A stretch of DNA of 64,000 bases from Craterostigma plantagineum (lineage: Eukaryota; Streptophyta; Magnoliopsida; Lamiales; Linderniaceae): contig JAPQWV010000648.1 of the NCBI GenBank assembly GCA_027422505.1, positions 248,001-312,000 on the forward strand, read 5' to 3'. The notes beneath the pieces were generated by a model. That model saw only the letters and a list, made by a program, of their open reading frames with translations. It was not told the DNA's origin and ran no database searches. Shown piece after piece: positions 45,940 through 57,963 of the stretch. The position numbers and the translations under genes were made by a program. The number at the start of each line of letters is the position of its first letter. The stretch's first letter is position 1.

Positions 45940-47085
45940 ATGCCAAGAACGCGGAGCGAGCACGTGGGTGAATCCAGCCGTAGGGCTGAACCGGAGTCCC
46001 CTCCAAATGAAAGGGACTCGACCATCTTACGACTAACTGAATTGCTTCGACGTCAGTCTGATCATATCAATCGCCAATCTGATCAAATCGACGAGCTACT
46101 TCATCACCATAGCTCGTCTGAACATCGTCCCTCCCCTCAGCCCGTGCGTGTAGAAATTATCAGGGAGCGCTTTAGAAAAATGGATCCCCCAACCTTTGCT
46201 GATGCTACGGATCCAACAGTGGCTGAAGATTGGCTGCGCACCATAGAAGATATGTTCATATATAGTCGTGTGCCTGAGAATGAAAAGGTCCTGTGCGCCG
46301 TTTCCATGCTCAGAGGAAACGCCCGATTCTGATGGGATACCGTTAAAGTCCTAGAAGATTCGTTGAATATGTCATGGGAACGATTTAGAGAATTGTTCCA
46401 CGGCAAATATTTTACTGCCCATGAACAGGAATGACGAATGCTAGAATTTATGAATCTCAGGCAAGGAGGAATGCCTGTAACTCAATATATTCGCCGATTC
46501 GAGGAGCTGTCGCGCTTCGCTCCTCACATGGTGGCAACAAATCTACTAAAGGTGACGAGGTTCATTACGGGCCTCAAACCTGAGCTTTATCGCGACTTAA
46601 GTATCTCGGGGGCCCAACAGATGGAATTTACCCAAGTAGCAGAAAGGGCCATGATTGCTGAGCAGGCTGAGGCTCAGATTTCTGAAGCTCAGGAGGCGAA
46701 GAAGAGGAGGGAGAGTCAGCAAGGACCTGGAAGTGATCGTAAACGCCAATTGTTCAACAAAGGCCAAGGTAACCAAGGAAATCGCCAGGGCCAACAGAAT
46801 TGGCGCCCGACGCTAAACCAGGGACCCGTAAATATTCAGAACAGACCTCCAAACCCAGCACCCCAATCCAGACAGTGTGGCCGTTACCACTTCGGCGCCT
46901 GTTATCAACCCAGACCCAACGCAAACCCACAGTGTTTCAAATGCGGAAGAATGGGGCACTATGCAAGGAATTGTAACACGAACATGCCCCAGAACCTGAC
47001 CCGAACACCAGTTCGACCTCCATCGGTTCTTGCACGAGTTTTCACACTTAACAATGAGGAGGCCGAGGCGAACCTTCTGTTGTGA
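45940..47085 (+). pseudogene. gag: gyp2 gag with two nonsense codons
   Basis: ATG at 45940 (MPRTRSEHVGESS). The N-terminal leucine-rich region is followed by the capsid: ERFRKMDPPTFADATDP, AEDWLRTIEDMF, LRGNARF-stop. TGA at 46330 replaces the first tryptophan of the WWDT-type motif. A second TGA is at 46432 before RMLEFMNLRQGG. Then come FITGLKPELYRDLS, AERAMIAEQAEAQI, a Gln/Asn-rich linker and the CCHC box CFKCGRMGHYARNC at about 46933-46974. The same frame resumes after each stop, so these are point mutations. Confidence 0.92.
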
Positions 47086-47450
47086 TGGGTACGTTAACTA
47101 TCCATAACGTGCCCACTTCTGTGCTAATTGATTCTGGAGTCACACATTCATTTGTGTCGGCTAAGTACGTGGCGAAGGTAGGAATATCCCCTACCTCCTC
47201 TGAATGCAACTATGTAGTTACTCTACCTCTTGGGGATCCGACGCATACCAACCAAGTACTGCGAGGATGCGTCGTAAATATTGAGGGTAGGAACTTGAGT
47301 GCCGACCTGATTGTAATCCCGATGAACGACTACGATGTCATCTTTGAAATGGATTGGCTTTCAAGATATGGAGCCATCATAGATTGCAACAAGAAGGTCG
47401 TTAAATTCCAGCTGCCTGAAGAAGAAGCATTCACTTTTTCGGGTAAAGCG
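47073..47450 (+). pseudogene. pol: gyp2 pol: aspartic protease
   Basis: A one-base shift near 47080 separates gag from the protease frame starting [11 protein letters not shown]. The active site reads [10 protein letters not shown]; the family usually has DSGA, so the alanine is replaced by valine. The flap region and [21 protein letters not shown] follow, with GMDW changed to EMDW. Confidence 0.9.
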
Positions 47451-48540
47451 AATAAGAATAGTATTCCACGAATATCAGCTCTGAAGGCTCAACGACTTTT
47501 GAGGTCAGGTTGTGAGTCTTATCTCGTGTATGCGGTGAAGGCAGAGGACTTACCTCAGCCGGAACTAAAAGACGTACCTGTAGTCAACGAATACACTGAT
47601 GTATTTCTCGATGATCTCCTGGGGTTACCCCCTGATCGAGAAATACAGTTCACGATAGATCTAATACCTGGGTCAGCCCCAATCTCTAAAGCCCCTTACC
47701 TTTTAGCACCAAATGAGTTACAGGAATTGAAGGAACAGTTAGAAGACCTATTATCTAAGGGATTTATTCAGCCGAGTTTTTCGCCGTGGGGCGCACCCGT
47801 TCTTTTTATGCGAAAGAAGGATGGGTCGATGCGACTATGCATCGACTATCGAGAATTAAATAAGATCACGATCAAGAATAAATATCCCCTGCCAAGGATC
47901 GATGATCTGTTTGACCAATTACAAGGAGCGACGGTATTCTCGAAAATTGACCTCCGTTCGGGATACCGTAAGTTGAAGATCAGGGAGGTAGATGTTCCTA
48001 AAACCGCATTCAGCACGAGGTATGGCCATTACGAGTTTTGGTGATGCCTTTTGGACTGACAAATGCTCCAGCTGCTTTTATGGACCTGATGAACCGAGTC
48101 TTTAAAGACTACCTCGATCGCTTCGTTATCGTCTTTATCGACGATATTCTGATCTATTCTAAGACAAGAGACGAACACGAAAGCCATCTACGAACCGTCT
48201 TAGGAATCCTGCGAGAGAAACAGATCTACGCCAAATTCAAGAAATGCGAATTTTGGCTTGAGCAAGTAGCCTTCTTGGGACACGTGATTTCTGGGAATGG
48301 AATCTCTGTGGACCCAAGTAAGATCGAAGCTGTGAATAACTGGCCACGACCTACTACTCCTACCGAGGTCCGGAGTTTCCTTGAACTTGCGGGATACTAC
48401 CATAAGTTTATAGCGGACTTCTCTAGTATTGCGTCTACATTGACCAATCTAACTAGGAAGAACGTCCCGTTCAAGTGGACCGAAGCATGCGAACTGAGCT
48501 TCCAAGAATTGAAGAAACGTCTTACCTCTGCCCCGATATT
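47451..48540 (+). pseudogene. pol: gyp2 pol: reverse transcriptase, one frameshift
   Basis: [55 protein letters not shown] and [15 protein letters not shown], with the first catalytic Asp kept. One T is lost in the tacgagttttggtgatgcc run near 48038, so the frame ends at YEFW and the next starts [32 protein letters not shown] at about 48137-48181 has the catalytic pair. This RT is better preserved than that of gyp1. Confidence 0.92.
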
Positions 48541-48930
48541 GACCATACCATCGGGAACCGGAGGATTCGCAGTATATAGCGATGCTTCAAAGAGTGGCTT
48601 GGGTTGCGTGCTGATGCAGAACGGAAAGGTGATTGCCTATGCTTCACGACAGTTAAAGGAATATGAGAAGAACTACCCGACGCACGACTTGGAACTGGCA
48701 GCAGTAGTCTTCACTTTGAAGATCTGGAGACATTACCTCTATGGAGAGAAATGCGAAATCTTCACAGACCATAAGAGCTTGAAGTATTTCTTCACTCAGA
48801 AGGAATTGAATATGCGCCAGCGATGGTTAGAACTAGTAAAGGACTATGACTGCGTTATCAGCTACCACTCAGGAAAGGCAAACGTAGTCGCAGATGCGCT
48901 AAGTCGAAAAGCGGTGACTGCGGAGTTACA
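48541..48930 (+). pseudogene. pol: gyp2 pol: RNase H
   Basis: [55 protein letters not shown] and [21 protein letters not shown] are in one open frame with the RT thumb, and the catalytic Asp, Glu and Asp are visible. It is itself unbroken, but lies in a polyprotein that is. Confidence 0.92.
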
Positions 48931-50130
48931 TGACCTGGGGATAGAGATAGTCAATTTAGGCAAAGTTGAGGCAAAACTAGCAGCATTAACCCTCCAACCC
49001 ACACTGCTAGAACGGATTAGGACGAACTCTATCTAAAAATGAAAGATGCATTACCCGAGGATTTTAAAATACGAGAGGATGGAGCTTTATTATACATGAA
49101 TCGTCTTTATGTACCTGACACCGAGGAGCTGCGACAAACAATAATGACGGAAGCACACGCGACCACATACTCAGTACACCCAGGAGCCACAAAAATGTAT
49201 CAAGATTTACGAATAACGTACTGGTGGCCAGGAATGAAGAAAGACATTGCTGCATTTGTGAATCGATGTATGACCTGCCAATTGATTAAAGCAGAACACC
49301 AGCGACCCGGTGGAACCCTACAGCCTCTACCCATTCCACAATGGAAGTGGGATCATATCACGATGGACTTCGTCGTTGGGTTACCCAAAACGACGAAGGG
49401 CCACGATGCTATTTGGGTGATTGTCGATCGCCTAACTAAATCAGTGCATTTCCTTCCAATCAGTTCTACGTTTTCCATGGAACGTTACGCTGAATTATAT
49501 ATTCAAGAAATTATTCGGCTCCATGGAATTCCAACTTCTATCGTCTCGGATCGAGATTCGAGATTTCTATCGAACTTTTGGCAGAGCTTGCAAAAAGCGA
49601 TAGGAACCAAGCTCTCGTTCAGTACCACTTACCATCCCCAGACCGACGGGCAGTCTGAACGAACGATCCAGACTCTCGAAGATATGCTACGGGCATGTGC
49701 TCGATTTCAAAGGAAACTGGAGTAAGTATTTGCCGCTCATAGAGTTTTCATACAACAACAGTTTCCACGCTACAATAAGAATGGCACCATACGAGGTGTT
49801 ATACGGGCGCAAGTGCCGATCCCCAGTTCATTGGAACGAAATCGGTGAGCGAACACTGTTAGGACCTGATATGATCCGAGAAATGACAGAAGCTGTTAGG
49901 AAGATTCGGGAAAGGATGCGAACCGCATAGAGTCGTCAAAAGAGTTATGCAGATCATCGACGACGACCTTTGGAGTTCGCAGAAGATAACCAAGTGTTCT
50001 TGAAAATTTCCCCGATGAAAGGAGTAAAGCGTTTCGATAGAAAGGGCAAGCTGAGTCCCAGATACATAGGCCCTTTCAGGATCATTAAAAGAGTCGGCAA
50101 AGTCGCGTATCAGTTAGAATTACCGACTTC
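48931..50130 (+). pseudogene. pol: gyp2 pol: integrase
   Basis: A short loss near 49020-49038 interrupts the linker ([14 protein letters not shown]). The H2C2 region is intact ([33 protein letters not shown]), as is the core ([45 protein letters not shown]). A one-base loss near 49702 shifts the frame ([10 protein letters not shown] instead of continuing to [14 protein letters not shown]). TAG at 49928 replaces a glutamine codon before SRQKSYADHRR. Confidence 0.92.
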
Positions 50131-50399
50131 TTTATCGCAAGTTCACGACGTATTTCACGTGTCGACACTACGGAAGTACGTCGCGGACCCAAGTCATGTG
50201 ATCCCGAACGAACTTCTTTACCAACAGCTCAAGCCTGACTTGAGTTACGAAGAGAAGCCTGTAGAGGTTTTGATGTATGAGTTGAAACAGCTCTGGAATA
50301 AAACTATTCCGTTTGTTAAGGTGTTGTGGCGAGGAAGCCACTTGGGAGCGTGAAGATGAAATGAGAGTTCGTTATCCCGAGTTATTCCATTCGGCGTAA
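50131..50399 (+). pseudogene. pol: gyp2 pol: chromodomain
   Basis: VHDVFHVSTLRKYVADPSHV, then VLMYELKQLWNKTIPFVKVLW. A shift near 50335 moves to EEATWEREDEMRVRYPELF, ending at TAA 50397-50399. This group-II-like chromodomain fits Tekay/Del chromoviruses. Confidence 0.9.
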
Positions 50400-50414
50400 T
50401 TTCGGGGACGAAAT
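50399..50414 (+). promoter_or_regulatory. Conserved hairpin before gyp2 polypurine tract
   Basis: atttcggggacgaaat, arms atttcg/cgaaat, matching the gyp1 element at 34998-35013. Confidence 0.6.
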
Positions 50415-50420
50415 TTCTTT

Positions 50421-50433
50421 TAAGGGGGGAGAA
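50421..50433 (+). promoter_or_regulatory. gyp2 polypurine tract
   Basis: taaggggggagaa directly before the 3' LTR. Confidence 0.92.
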
Positions 50434-53133
50434 TGTAATACCCGTAAATTTGTGAAGCAAAAATATAATTTCCAAAAGTTTTGATTAAATTTGAAGTTAA
50501 CCCAAGAACTAAATAAAATGAACAATGTTAAGATACATCTAACTTGGGCCAAATAGTTTGCTTAAGAATTGAAGGCCCGTAGTAATAGTTTGCTTAAGTA
50601 GCTTAGTCCAAGTTGATAGAGATTAAATAATGAAAAAGTGATGGAATAATAATAGGATTCAACTCACTTAAGAAATAGCCCAACGAAATGATAGATGCCC
50701 AACAAAGTTTCGAAACATGATAGTTTAACAACTTGCTTAAGCATGAGGTAAAACTCAGTTAGCTCCTTGTCAAATCATACACAAGTATCGAATTCTACAA
50801 TACTTATCTAATACATAACGTATATAAATTGTCATGGGAAGAAAATCCTCATTTTACTCCATACGTAAAACTTCAGAATTTAGCAATATACAAGCTCTAG
50901 TGAATTGGAAAGCTGAAACTCGAAGTGAGGTATATGATTTATCCCTTGTGTTTAACATGTTTAACTTAGCTTTGTTAATTATATGCTTTAAATGATTAAG
51001 CTAATGTTAGTAGTTGAAAATTTGAGAATGTTTTTGAATGCGTTAGTGTGTAGGAAACTTAGACTTGATTTTCTTGAAATTAAATTTCTAATTATATGTT
51101 AGGCCAAGGGTGTACGAGTATTAAAGAAGGTATGAAGTTCATTAGGGTTTGCTGATAATGCGAGTTTAAGGTCAAATAAATCTGGAATGATTTGCGATTT
51201 GATTATGTGCTAGAACAATCAAGCATAGCTTTGGTAAGGTAATTGCTAGGATTAAATTCCAAATCCTCGAAATATAATTGAGTTAATAATGATACTATCA
51301 GTTTTGATATAAGAACAACGATGGAGTCTTGTTTTTATAAGTATTTTCAATTTGTTTTCAGTATACATCAAAAGGTTATTAGGTCTGAGATTTCGATAGT
51401 TAATGATTTCGACATGATTAGAAATCTCGGGATATGTCATAGAGGGATTTCGATATAATAATGTAAGATTTCGGGATAAAAAATTAAGAGATTTCGAGAT
51501 ATATGGTAGCAAGACTTCGAGGTGTATCATAAGAGGGATATCGAGATATTATAATGCAAAGACTTCGACATTTAACTCCTCTAAGAAACTCGACATGTAA
51601 TTCATTCCTTCATGAGTTTTCATGACTCACAATGAATACTTTATTAGTATTATAAATGTTAGGTGTTACAATTCCAAGGCACTAAGATCTCGACATCGTA
51701 AGGGTTCGACATTGTATGAACAGATTTCGACATCAGCCTCTAAGCTTCTCGAGATCTAACCTTTTGCAAGGTATAGAAGATCTCGACATCCTCCATGATA
51801 TAATTCGACATTTAATCAATCTCGGCAAAGTAGCATAGCACTAAAGATCTCGAGATATAATAACTCAAACTTCGAGATGCATCATAACGGAGATTTCGAG
51901 GTATTATAATGCAAGATGTCGAGATGTGTCTTGCAAAGACTTTGACATTTAACCTCCTCAACAAATCAGGGTTTTCATCATTTTAGGGTTTTTGTGATTT
52001 TTGGGTTTTTGATAATTTTAGGGTTTCGAGACTTAGAGATTCGAAATTTCGAAATTAGGTGACTTAGTAAACATACTGATATAATAATATTTTGTGCTCA
52101 GAGATTCGAACTGTAGGGAATTCGCCAGAATCGTCGACCGATTTTATCAGGAGGGCAGGTAGGTGAATTATTCATCTACAATGCGTAAACACCTATGTGA
52201 TATTTACGTGCTTCTATGTGGTTAAATGAATTACGTGTTTTACGTGTTTTACGTACGTCACGTGAAAATATGTTTTTATGTTATCACGTTTATATGCATG
52301 GCATATGCATATCATATCACCGGGGTGAGATATTAACACCGTATTGAGACGGTTGATTTGAAATATTGTCGAGCGGGGTAGAATGAGATATTTGTGATTT
52401 TTGTTGTTGACTCGTTGAGGAGTCGAGGTTGGTACTCATATGACACCTGACGGCAGACAGGCGTGATCGATCTGTCTACTCGGGCGTGAACGTCCCGAGG
52501 TGCAAAACCGTCGTGATTATATTTTCAGCGGAGGGAGCGACCCAACAGGGCAGTTGCGTGATCGTCAAAACGCTGTCGGCGTAGGCTACCGCTTACGGAA
52601 GCGCGACCTAGCAGGGCAGTCGCGTGATCGTCAAAACGCTGCTAGTGTAAGCTTCCGTATGTTATTATTATGGGCGCGCGAGGTGTCGAGTCTGACCTAG
52701 GGCCCTGTATTGTGTAATTTGAGATAGGATCGTGGGAAAAGAAAGAGTGAACATTGCATGTGAGATATTGGGATCGGGAATGAGCGTTCACGTGCATACA
52801 TGCATTTCTATTCACCTACTGGGCAAATCGCTCAGCGTGTTGTAGGTACTGAGTCTGACGCCGACGCGCGTCAAGACTGAGGCGGCTGGTGGCGGTGCTC
52901 CACGGACTTTTGAGGGCAGGGCGGTACATGGATGAAGACCTGTGGAGCGATAATAGGGTTTTGTTTTTTTGACATTTTTGGGGCTACGCCCGTTGTACAG
53001 ATACTACTATGTAGAATAATATTTTATTTTGTTATATTATCTTTTAGGAAAAAGTTTTTATTAGACGGGTCTTCCGCGACTTACATTGCGAAAATCCGCC
53101 ACTAACCTTAATTAGAAAACGAGGGTCACCACA
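50434..53133 (+). repeat. gyp2 3' LTR
   Basis: 2700 bp, tgtaataccc...gggtcaccaca. It is the full-length form, holding about 580 bp (near 52492-53071) missing from the 5' LTR, including a 66-bp tandem duplication and the block ctccacggacttttgaggg shared with gyp3. Confidence 0.93.
52537..52668 (+). repeat. Two tandem copies of a 66-bp unit
   Basis: Unit 1 starts gcgacccaacagggcagt at 52537 and unit 2 starts gcgacctagcagggcagt at 52603. Both contain gcgtgatcgtcaaaacgctg. They differ at several places, so the duplication is not recent. Confidence 0.88.
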
Positions 53134-53138
53134 TTGGC
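53134..53138. repeat. gyp2 target-site duplication, right
   Basis: ttggc, partner of 43626-43630. Confidence 0.93.
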
Positions 53139-53931
53139 CAAGGTATTGAACTAACTCATGTGACACATGGAGGGTAGTTTGATAATTTGCCTCGTCTTCG
53201 TTTTATCATAGAATCGAGTTTAGTGAGTTTGATACAAACCATGGCTCACACTCGATTGGGACACAACTGAAGGATTCATACGTAGTACTATAATCTATTG
53301 TGAGGTTCTGGAATCAAGACTGGGCCCGCACTCGAATCGGGTTACGGTCCGGTACTGTGGGATTGGTTAGGTAAATATCGGATTCTGGGATTCCTTCCAT
53401 GCCGATTGAGTCAAACCTAGAAATTTGGGCTTGAAAAGGATCATCAACGTGTACTGATAAGAGAAAGTAAGTGTTTTTGGGCCTTAACGGGCCTTCGACC
53501 GTTGGGCCGCGCCTTAGTGGGCCTCAGGCCGTTTAATGAACTGAAGTCGGACTTCGTATGAAACTAACTTTAAGACCTGGGCTTCGCCAAGTGCTTAAAA
53601 GGTTTGAGGGTAAAATTAGAATTTAACCCTAAGCTGGTTTTTGAATTATACCTTGGGAAGTAATTTCGAAAATTAAATGTAAATATGGAAATAATATATT
53701 AGAATATTATTTATTTCGAAATTAATCTAGGATTAAGTTTCGAATTTTATATCGTATTTAAAGATACTTAGTTTGACTTGGTATTTAGTTGGTTTTCTAA
53801 TAATAGCAAGTTCTTTAAGTTCGGATTTTGAATTCAAAATAGAGTAAGATATGGCAAAAGAATCTCTCTACAGGAGGAAAAAATCGAAATCATATCTTGA
53901 GAAGATCTTGGAATTTTCGAATCTAGCTTAA

Positions 53932-53939
53932 TATATATA
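53932..53939 (+). promoter_or_regulatory. Probable TATA box of the A3 LTR
   Basis: tatatata, then gggcagccctatttcatat, the same context as the copA LTR box at 26284-26291. Confidence 0.5.
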
Positions 53940-54041
53940 GGGCAGCCCTATTTCATATTTTTAAGAGAAATTTCGTGCCCATGAGAATTTTCGTCCATCA
54001 GTAAGGCACATAAATACACACCAACGCACACACTTTTCTCC

Positions 54042-54542
54042 TTCGGTCTAAGGTTCACGTAGACTACTATATTGTTTTCGTCAGTCATTGACACTCCTCG
54101 AGTAGTAAGCCATGTTCGACCGTACGACCCTTGAGTCAGTGTCCATGAACGATTCAATCCTTTGATTCGATTCGTATTACAAGTCATGACCTCCGCTTCC
54201 AAGTGGGATATCGGCACATGATAGTCATCGACAAATAAGCTGTGATCGGTTATCCAGCACCCAACTGGAGACTCTGGCTTACGGACTTTTAATGTTCGAG
54301 GCTAAGAGTTCATTAGTGTCTTCCTCTCTCGTGTCCTTCGAGAACAGTGACTGAACTCGACACATTTGGATTTGTTCATTTATTTCTTTACCGGATGCTA
54401 ATTAAAGAACTCATATATCAATTGAACAATGCCTTTCCATAAACACACGAAAGAATTTTATTACACAAGAATCGAATGATAAATAAGCTAATGCCCTACA
54501 CAATCTAATCCTCGTATAGCATTCATCAGCATATTTCTAACA
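54042..54542 (-). repeat. A3 LTR 5' part, inverted copy
   Basis: Reverse complement of 42918-43420, fused at 54041/54042 to the same LTR running the other way. Confidence 0.9.
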
Positions 54543-56138
54543 GTCAAGGCCTATAAATAAAACGAGATTACGAGCAGTCGAGATGAGCCTGATTATCCCC
54601 GGATTTAAAAATTTTTCGGCATTTCCGTCTAACGGAATTGCTCGGTTGAACTCGAACGGTAATGACGTCAAGGGGGTTCGGCGAAACGCACCTTGTAGTT
54701 TGAAGAACTGAAACGGAAGTAGGATGGCAGTGAGGATTGCGGAAAGATTCATCACACCGACCACTAGAGAAGTCGATCGAGAATTCGCCAGGCGAAGAGA
54801 GAGAGCTCCAAGCTTTTCTTTTTGATGTGTGTGCAACTTGTTCTCTTTGTTTCTTATGAGTAAATTTCGTCCTCCCCTTTCTATATAAGGTGGGTGATTG
54901 AGCTTTTTGCTGCGATATCTTAAAAGAACTTATCTTTCAAATACTCAACTTACAAAATCTTTTCTAAAAAGAATCTTTAACTATTGTTGAGCCAACATCT
55001 GACTCAACATTCGAAAATCATGCTATTTAATTCCAAATTAATTTCCAAAAATCCTACCATATCTAATATGTTATTTTGAAAATCTCATGAGGTGAAATTC
55101 CCAATTTCCCTCTTAGTAAGTCACGGTATAACACCATTTATACCGGCGGAAATAAATATTTATTTTAATTATCCAATAATATATTAATAATTCTCACACA
55201 CAAATATTAAGTTTGGGCCAAGCCTAAATTAATATATTAAATTCGGCCAAGCCCAACTTTAATTTGGGCCGAGCCCATTTGCGACTCTAAGTCCAATCTC
55301 TCTTCGATTTGCCCGTACTTAGTGATCCTTTTTAACCCCGACTCCTCTGGTTCGTCTCAACTCGGCATTGGGAGGAATCTAAGAGCTCGGTAAGCGCCTA
55401 GCTAATCTTGCGGTACCGAGCCGACCCCGAGTCCAGTCCGAATTCGAAATTCATGAGCGACTATAGATTATCGCCATATGTATAAACCATTCACATGTGT
55501 CCCGATCTAGTGATAGTCATGTTATGTCAAACTAACAAGACTCGACTCTATGATGAATCGTGACAGGCAAAATTCCGAAACTACCCTCCACATCCAAGTG
55601 AGTCAGTTTCAATACTTTGGCCAAAGATTTAGTAATTTTCCATCCTCGAAACTCTCATAGGACACGTATGTCAGTCGAGACCGTGAATCCCGCTCAGCGA
55701 TCAAGTTGACAATCACGCCCCGTTGTTAAGACCGCACGTCGCCGCCGACTCTAGAAAAAGCACGTTGAGCCTAGCAAAGCTAGTGGAAGGTCAGGACCCC
55801 GCTGCCAACTCCAACGTTGACCCTTTCGGTCTAAGGTACACGTATGCTACTATAGTCAGTCGATTCGATCTTTGACATTCCCAACATGCGATCGATTCGA
55901 CTATGAGTCAGTATCCAAATACAGACAATCCCTGATTCGTCTTGTATCAATGTCACGAGCTCTCACTCTTCTTAAACAGAATGCCTTGTAAGAAAATATG
56001 ATAAAAAGAATAACATGCCTTATCAATCGAAATGGCAACAATCGGGATATAAAAAGTAATTGTTAACATTACATAGACTAAATAGCCCATATTCATCTAA
56101 TCCTCGAATATCGGCATTCTAAGGGCATATTCCCAACA
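54543..56138 (-). repeat. copC 3' LTR, mirror copy
   Basis: Reverse complement of 41321-42917, followed by the polypurine tract atctcccactt (56139-56149) in reverse. One g is missing near 54626, which changes the incidental frame there. Confidence 0.9.
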
Positions 56139-56148
56139 ATCTCCCACT

Positions 56149-56222
56149 TGTACTCAATGCCACGTACTATGATATTTTAACCCCATCTTCTCGATGTGTT
56201 TATCAAGCACTGCATCCGATAG
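56149..56222 (-). pseudogene. pol: copC mirror copy: last pol codons
   Basis: Reverse complement of 41237-41308; it ends with target duplication gatag at 56218-56222. Confidence 0.8.
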
Positions 56223-57963
56223 TGTAATATCGAAATATTTATACGGGATTATTTCAATAATATTCAGAATGTGTGGAGTCGATTTTCGAACATACACCGA
56301 TTTCTTTCCGAGCTGAGTAAATATATATATTAAATAGGGCCGAAAATACCCATGTGGAATTGGTACAACAAAACAAAATTTCTTACAATTAAATAAAACA
56401 TCGAGAAAAGATCCAAACCATAATACACCTCATTACTTTGCTTATGGACAAATAATCTATAAATTAAATAAAATAGAGAAGAACCTAAAAGGAGAAGCAT
56501 AACACACGTTGAACTCCTTGCATGAGGACAAGAATCCACAAGGCATCTCCATGATTCCCCTCCATACATATGCCTCCATGAGAGTTAGGATTAGGATTTT
56601 CGGACATAAATCTTCAAGCTTCAAACTCGTCATGTTGAACTAAATTAGGGAGTCTAAAATGAATGTTTAAAAAAATATAATGAGTGCGGGGTGGAATTTG
56701 GGACAAGAGTGAAATTTGGGAGGTCGTTTTTTTGTGAAATTTTCAAAAGTTTTGGGTGTTAAATAAATACTTAAAAATCCGGCTGGGGTCCTTTGTGTAA
56801 ATTTTCAACTTTGGGGACCAAACTGAATTTTTTAAAAAGATTTGGGGACTTTGATGTTTAATTAGGGCAAGGAGAATAAAATTTCAAATTTTCGGGTCCT
56901 TAAAAATAAATTATGAGATTTTGGTGTTTTAAATGCAAAGTTCGGAAAAATATTTTGGAATTAGGAATTTAAGTGATATTTTGAAATTTGGGCATTAGAG
57001 TTTTAAAATATATATTTTTTTTTGTAAATTTGGGACCAATTGCAAAAATCTGGTCTTAAAAGGAAAAGAATTAAATTTCGGGACTCTTAGGGTAATTTAG
57101 GAGAGAGTTCGACGGGTAAGGTTTCGGGCCGAGTAAATCGGAATGCGGGTTTTGGGCCCGATTATTTAAGGTATGATATTTTCTAGATTGGGCCGAGATG
57201 ATATCTCGGGCCAATAAGTTGTTATTTTATAGGTTGCATTTTACTGGCACGACATTTGCATACACGTGGTATGAGGGGATTGATAACCGTGTGGGGTCAC
57301 GGTGATGTTGTATAGTGTCGATGGGTGGGGTAAAGTAACCGATAATGGTTGTCAAGCTACGACTCGATGAAGCACTTGGTGGGAGACAGACGTGAGTCGT
57401 TTGAGACTTGCGGTTGAGACCGAGGAGGGGCTGCTTGTCATTACTGTAGGTACACTTGAGACCGAGTAGGGGGCGTACTAAAATTATGATGGCATTGCAT
57501 GTCATTGCGTGTGTGGGTGCCGAGTCTAGCCTAGGGCCCTGAATTATGAGTTGAGAGATGAATAGGAACGAGCGTATGCTAGTGAGATATTGAGTCTGCA
57601 TTTGTGAAGTGTCGGGATTGGGGTGTGAGAGCACGTGCATTCATGCATATTTTCATCTACTGGGCAAAATCTCAGGGTTTACGTGTGTAGGTAAGGCGGC
57701 TGCTGGCGGTGACTCCACGGACTTTTGAGGGCGACGCAGTACATGGGACGCGACCTGTGAAATGGCGTAGTGTGGGTTTTGAGTGTGTACTTTTGGGGCT
57801 TCGGCCCAATGAATAAAAGTGTGTTTGGGTTTAAGACTTTTGGGCTTAGACATTGGACGTAATTGTATTTATTATGTTTAAAAAGTTTTTATTAAATGGG
57901 CTTTCCGCTGCTTACGTTGCGAAAATCAGGCAAAGTACGTATTTAGGAAGTAGGGACGTGACA
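56223..57963 (+). mobile_element. gyp3 solo LTR, mirror copy
   Basis: 1741 bp, tgtaatatcg...gggacgtgaca, with gatag on both sides (56218-56222, 57964-57968). Between about 56690 and 57085 it has some 11 copies of an aatttgggga(c)c-type motif, one every ~35 bases. The array also exists in the left copy on the minus strand. Confidence 0.9.

Larger units (their letters stand above)
43631..53133 (+). mobile_element. gyp2: Ty3/gypsy chromovirus (Tekay/Del type), complete but inactive
   Basis: Both LTRs, primer site, gag, pol with chromodomain and polypurine tract, 9.5 kb, with a perfect 5-bp target duplication. It is closely related to gyp1 in protein sequence but has a different LTR. About half a dozen stops and frameshifts occur across gag and pol. 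It lies in the spacer of IR2 and is present once. Confidence 0.95.
53134..54041 (+). repeat. A3: copA-type LTR, 3' part, truncated
   Basis: Continues the A3 LTR after gyp2, homologous in order to the copA LTR down to cacacacttttctcc (compare 26190-27090 reversed). About 300 bases of the LTR end are missing because the IR2 right arm starts at 54042. A TATA-like tatatata lies at 53932-53939, before gggcagccc. Confidence 0.87.
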
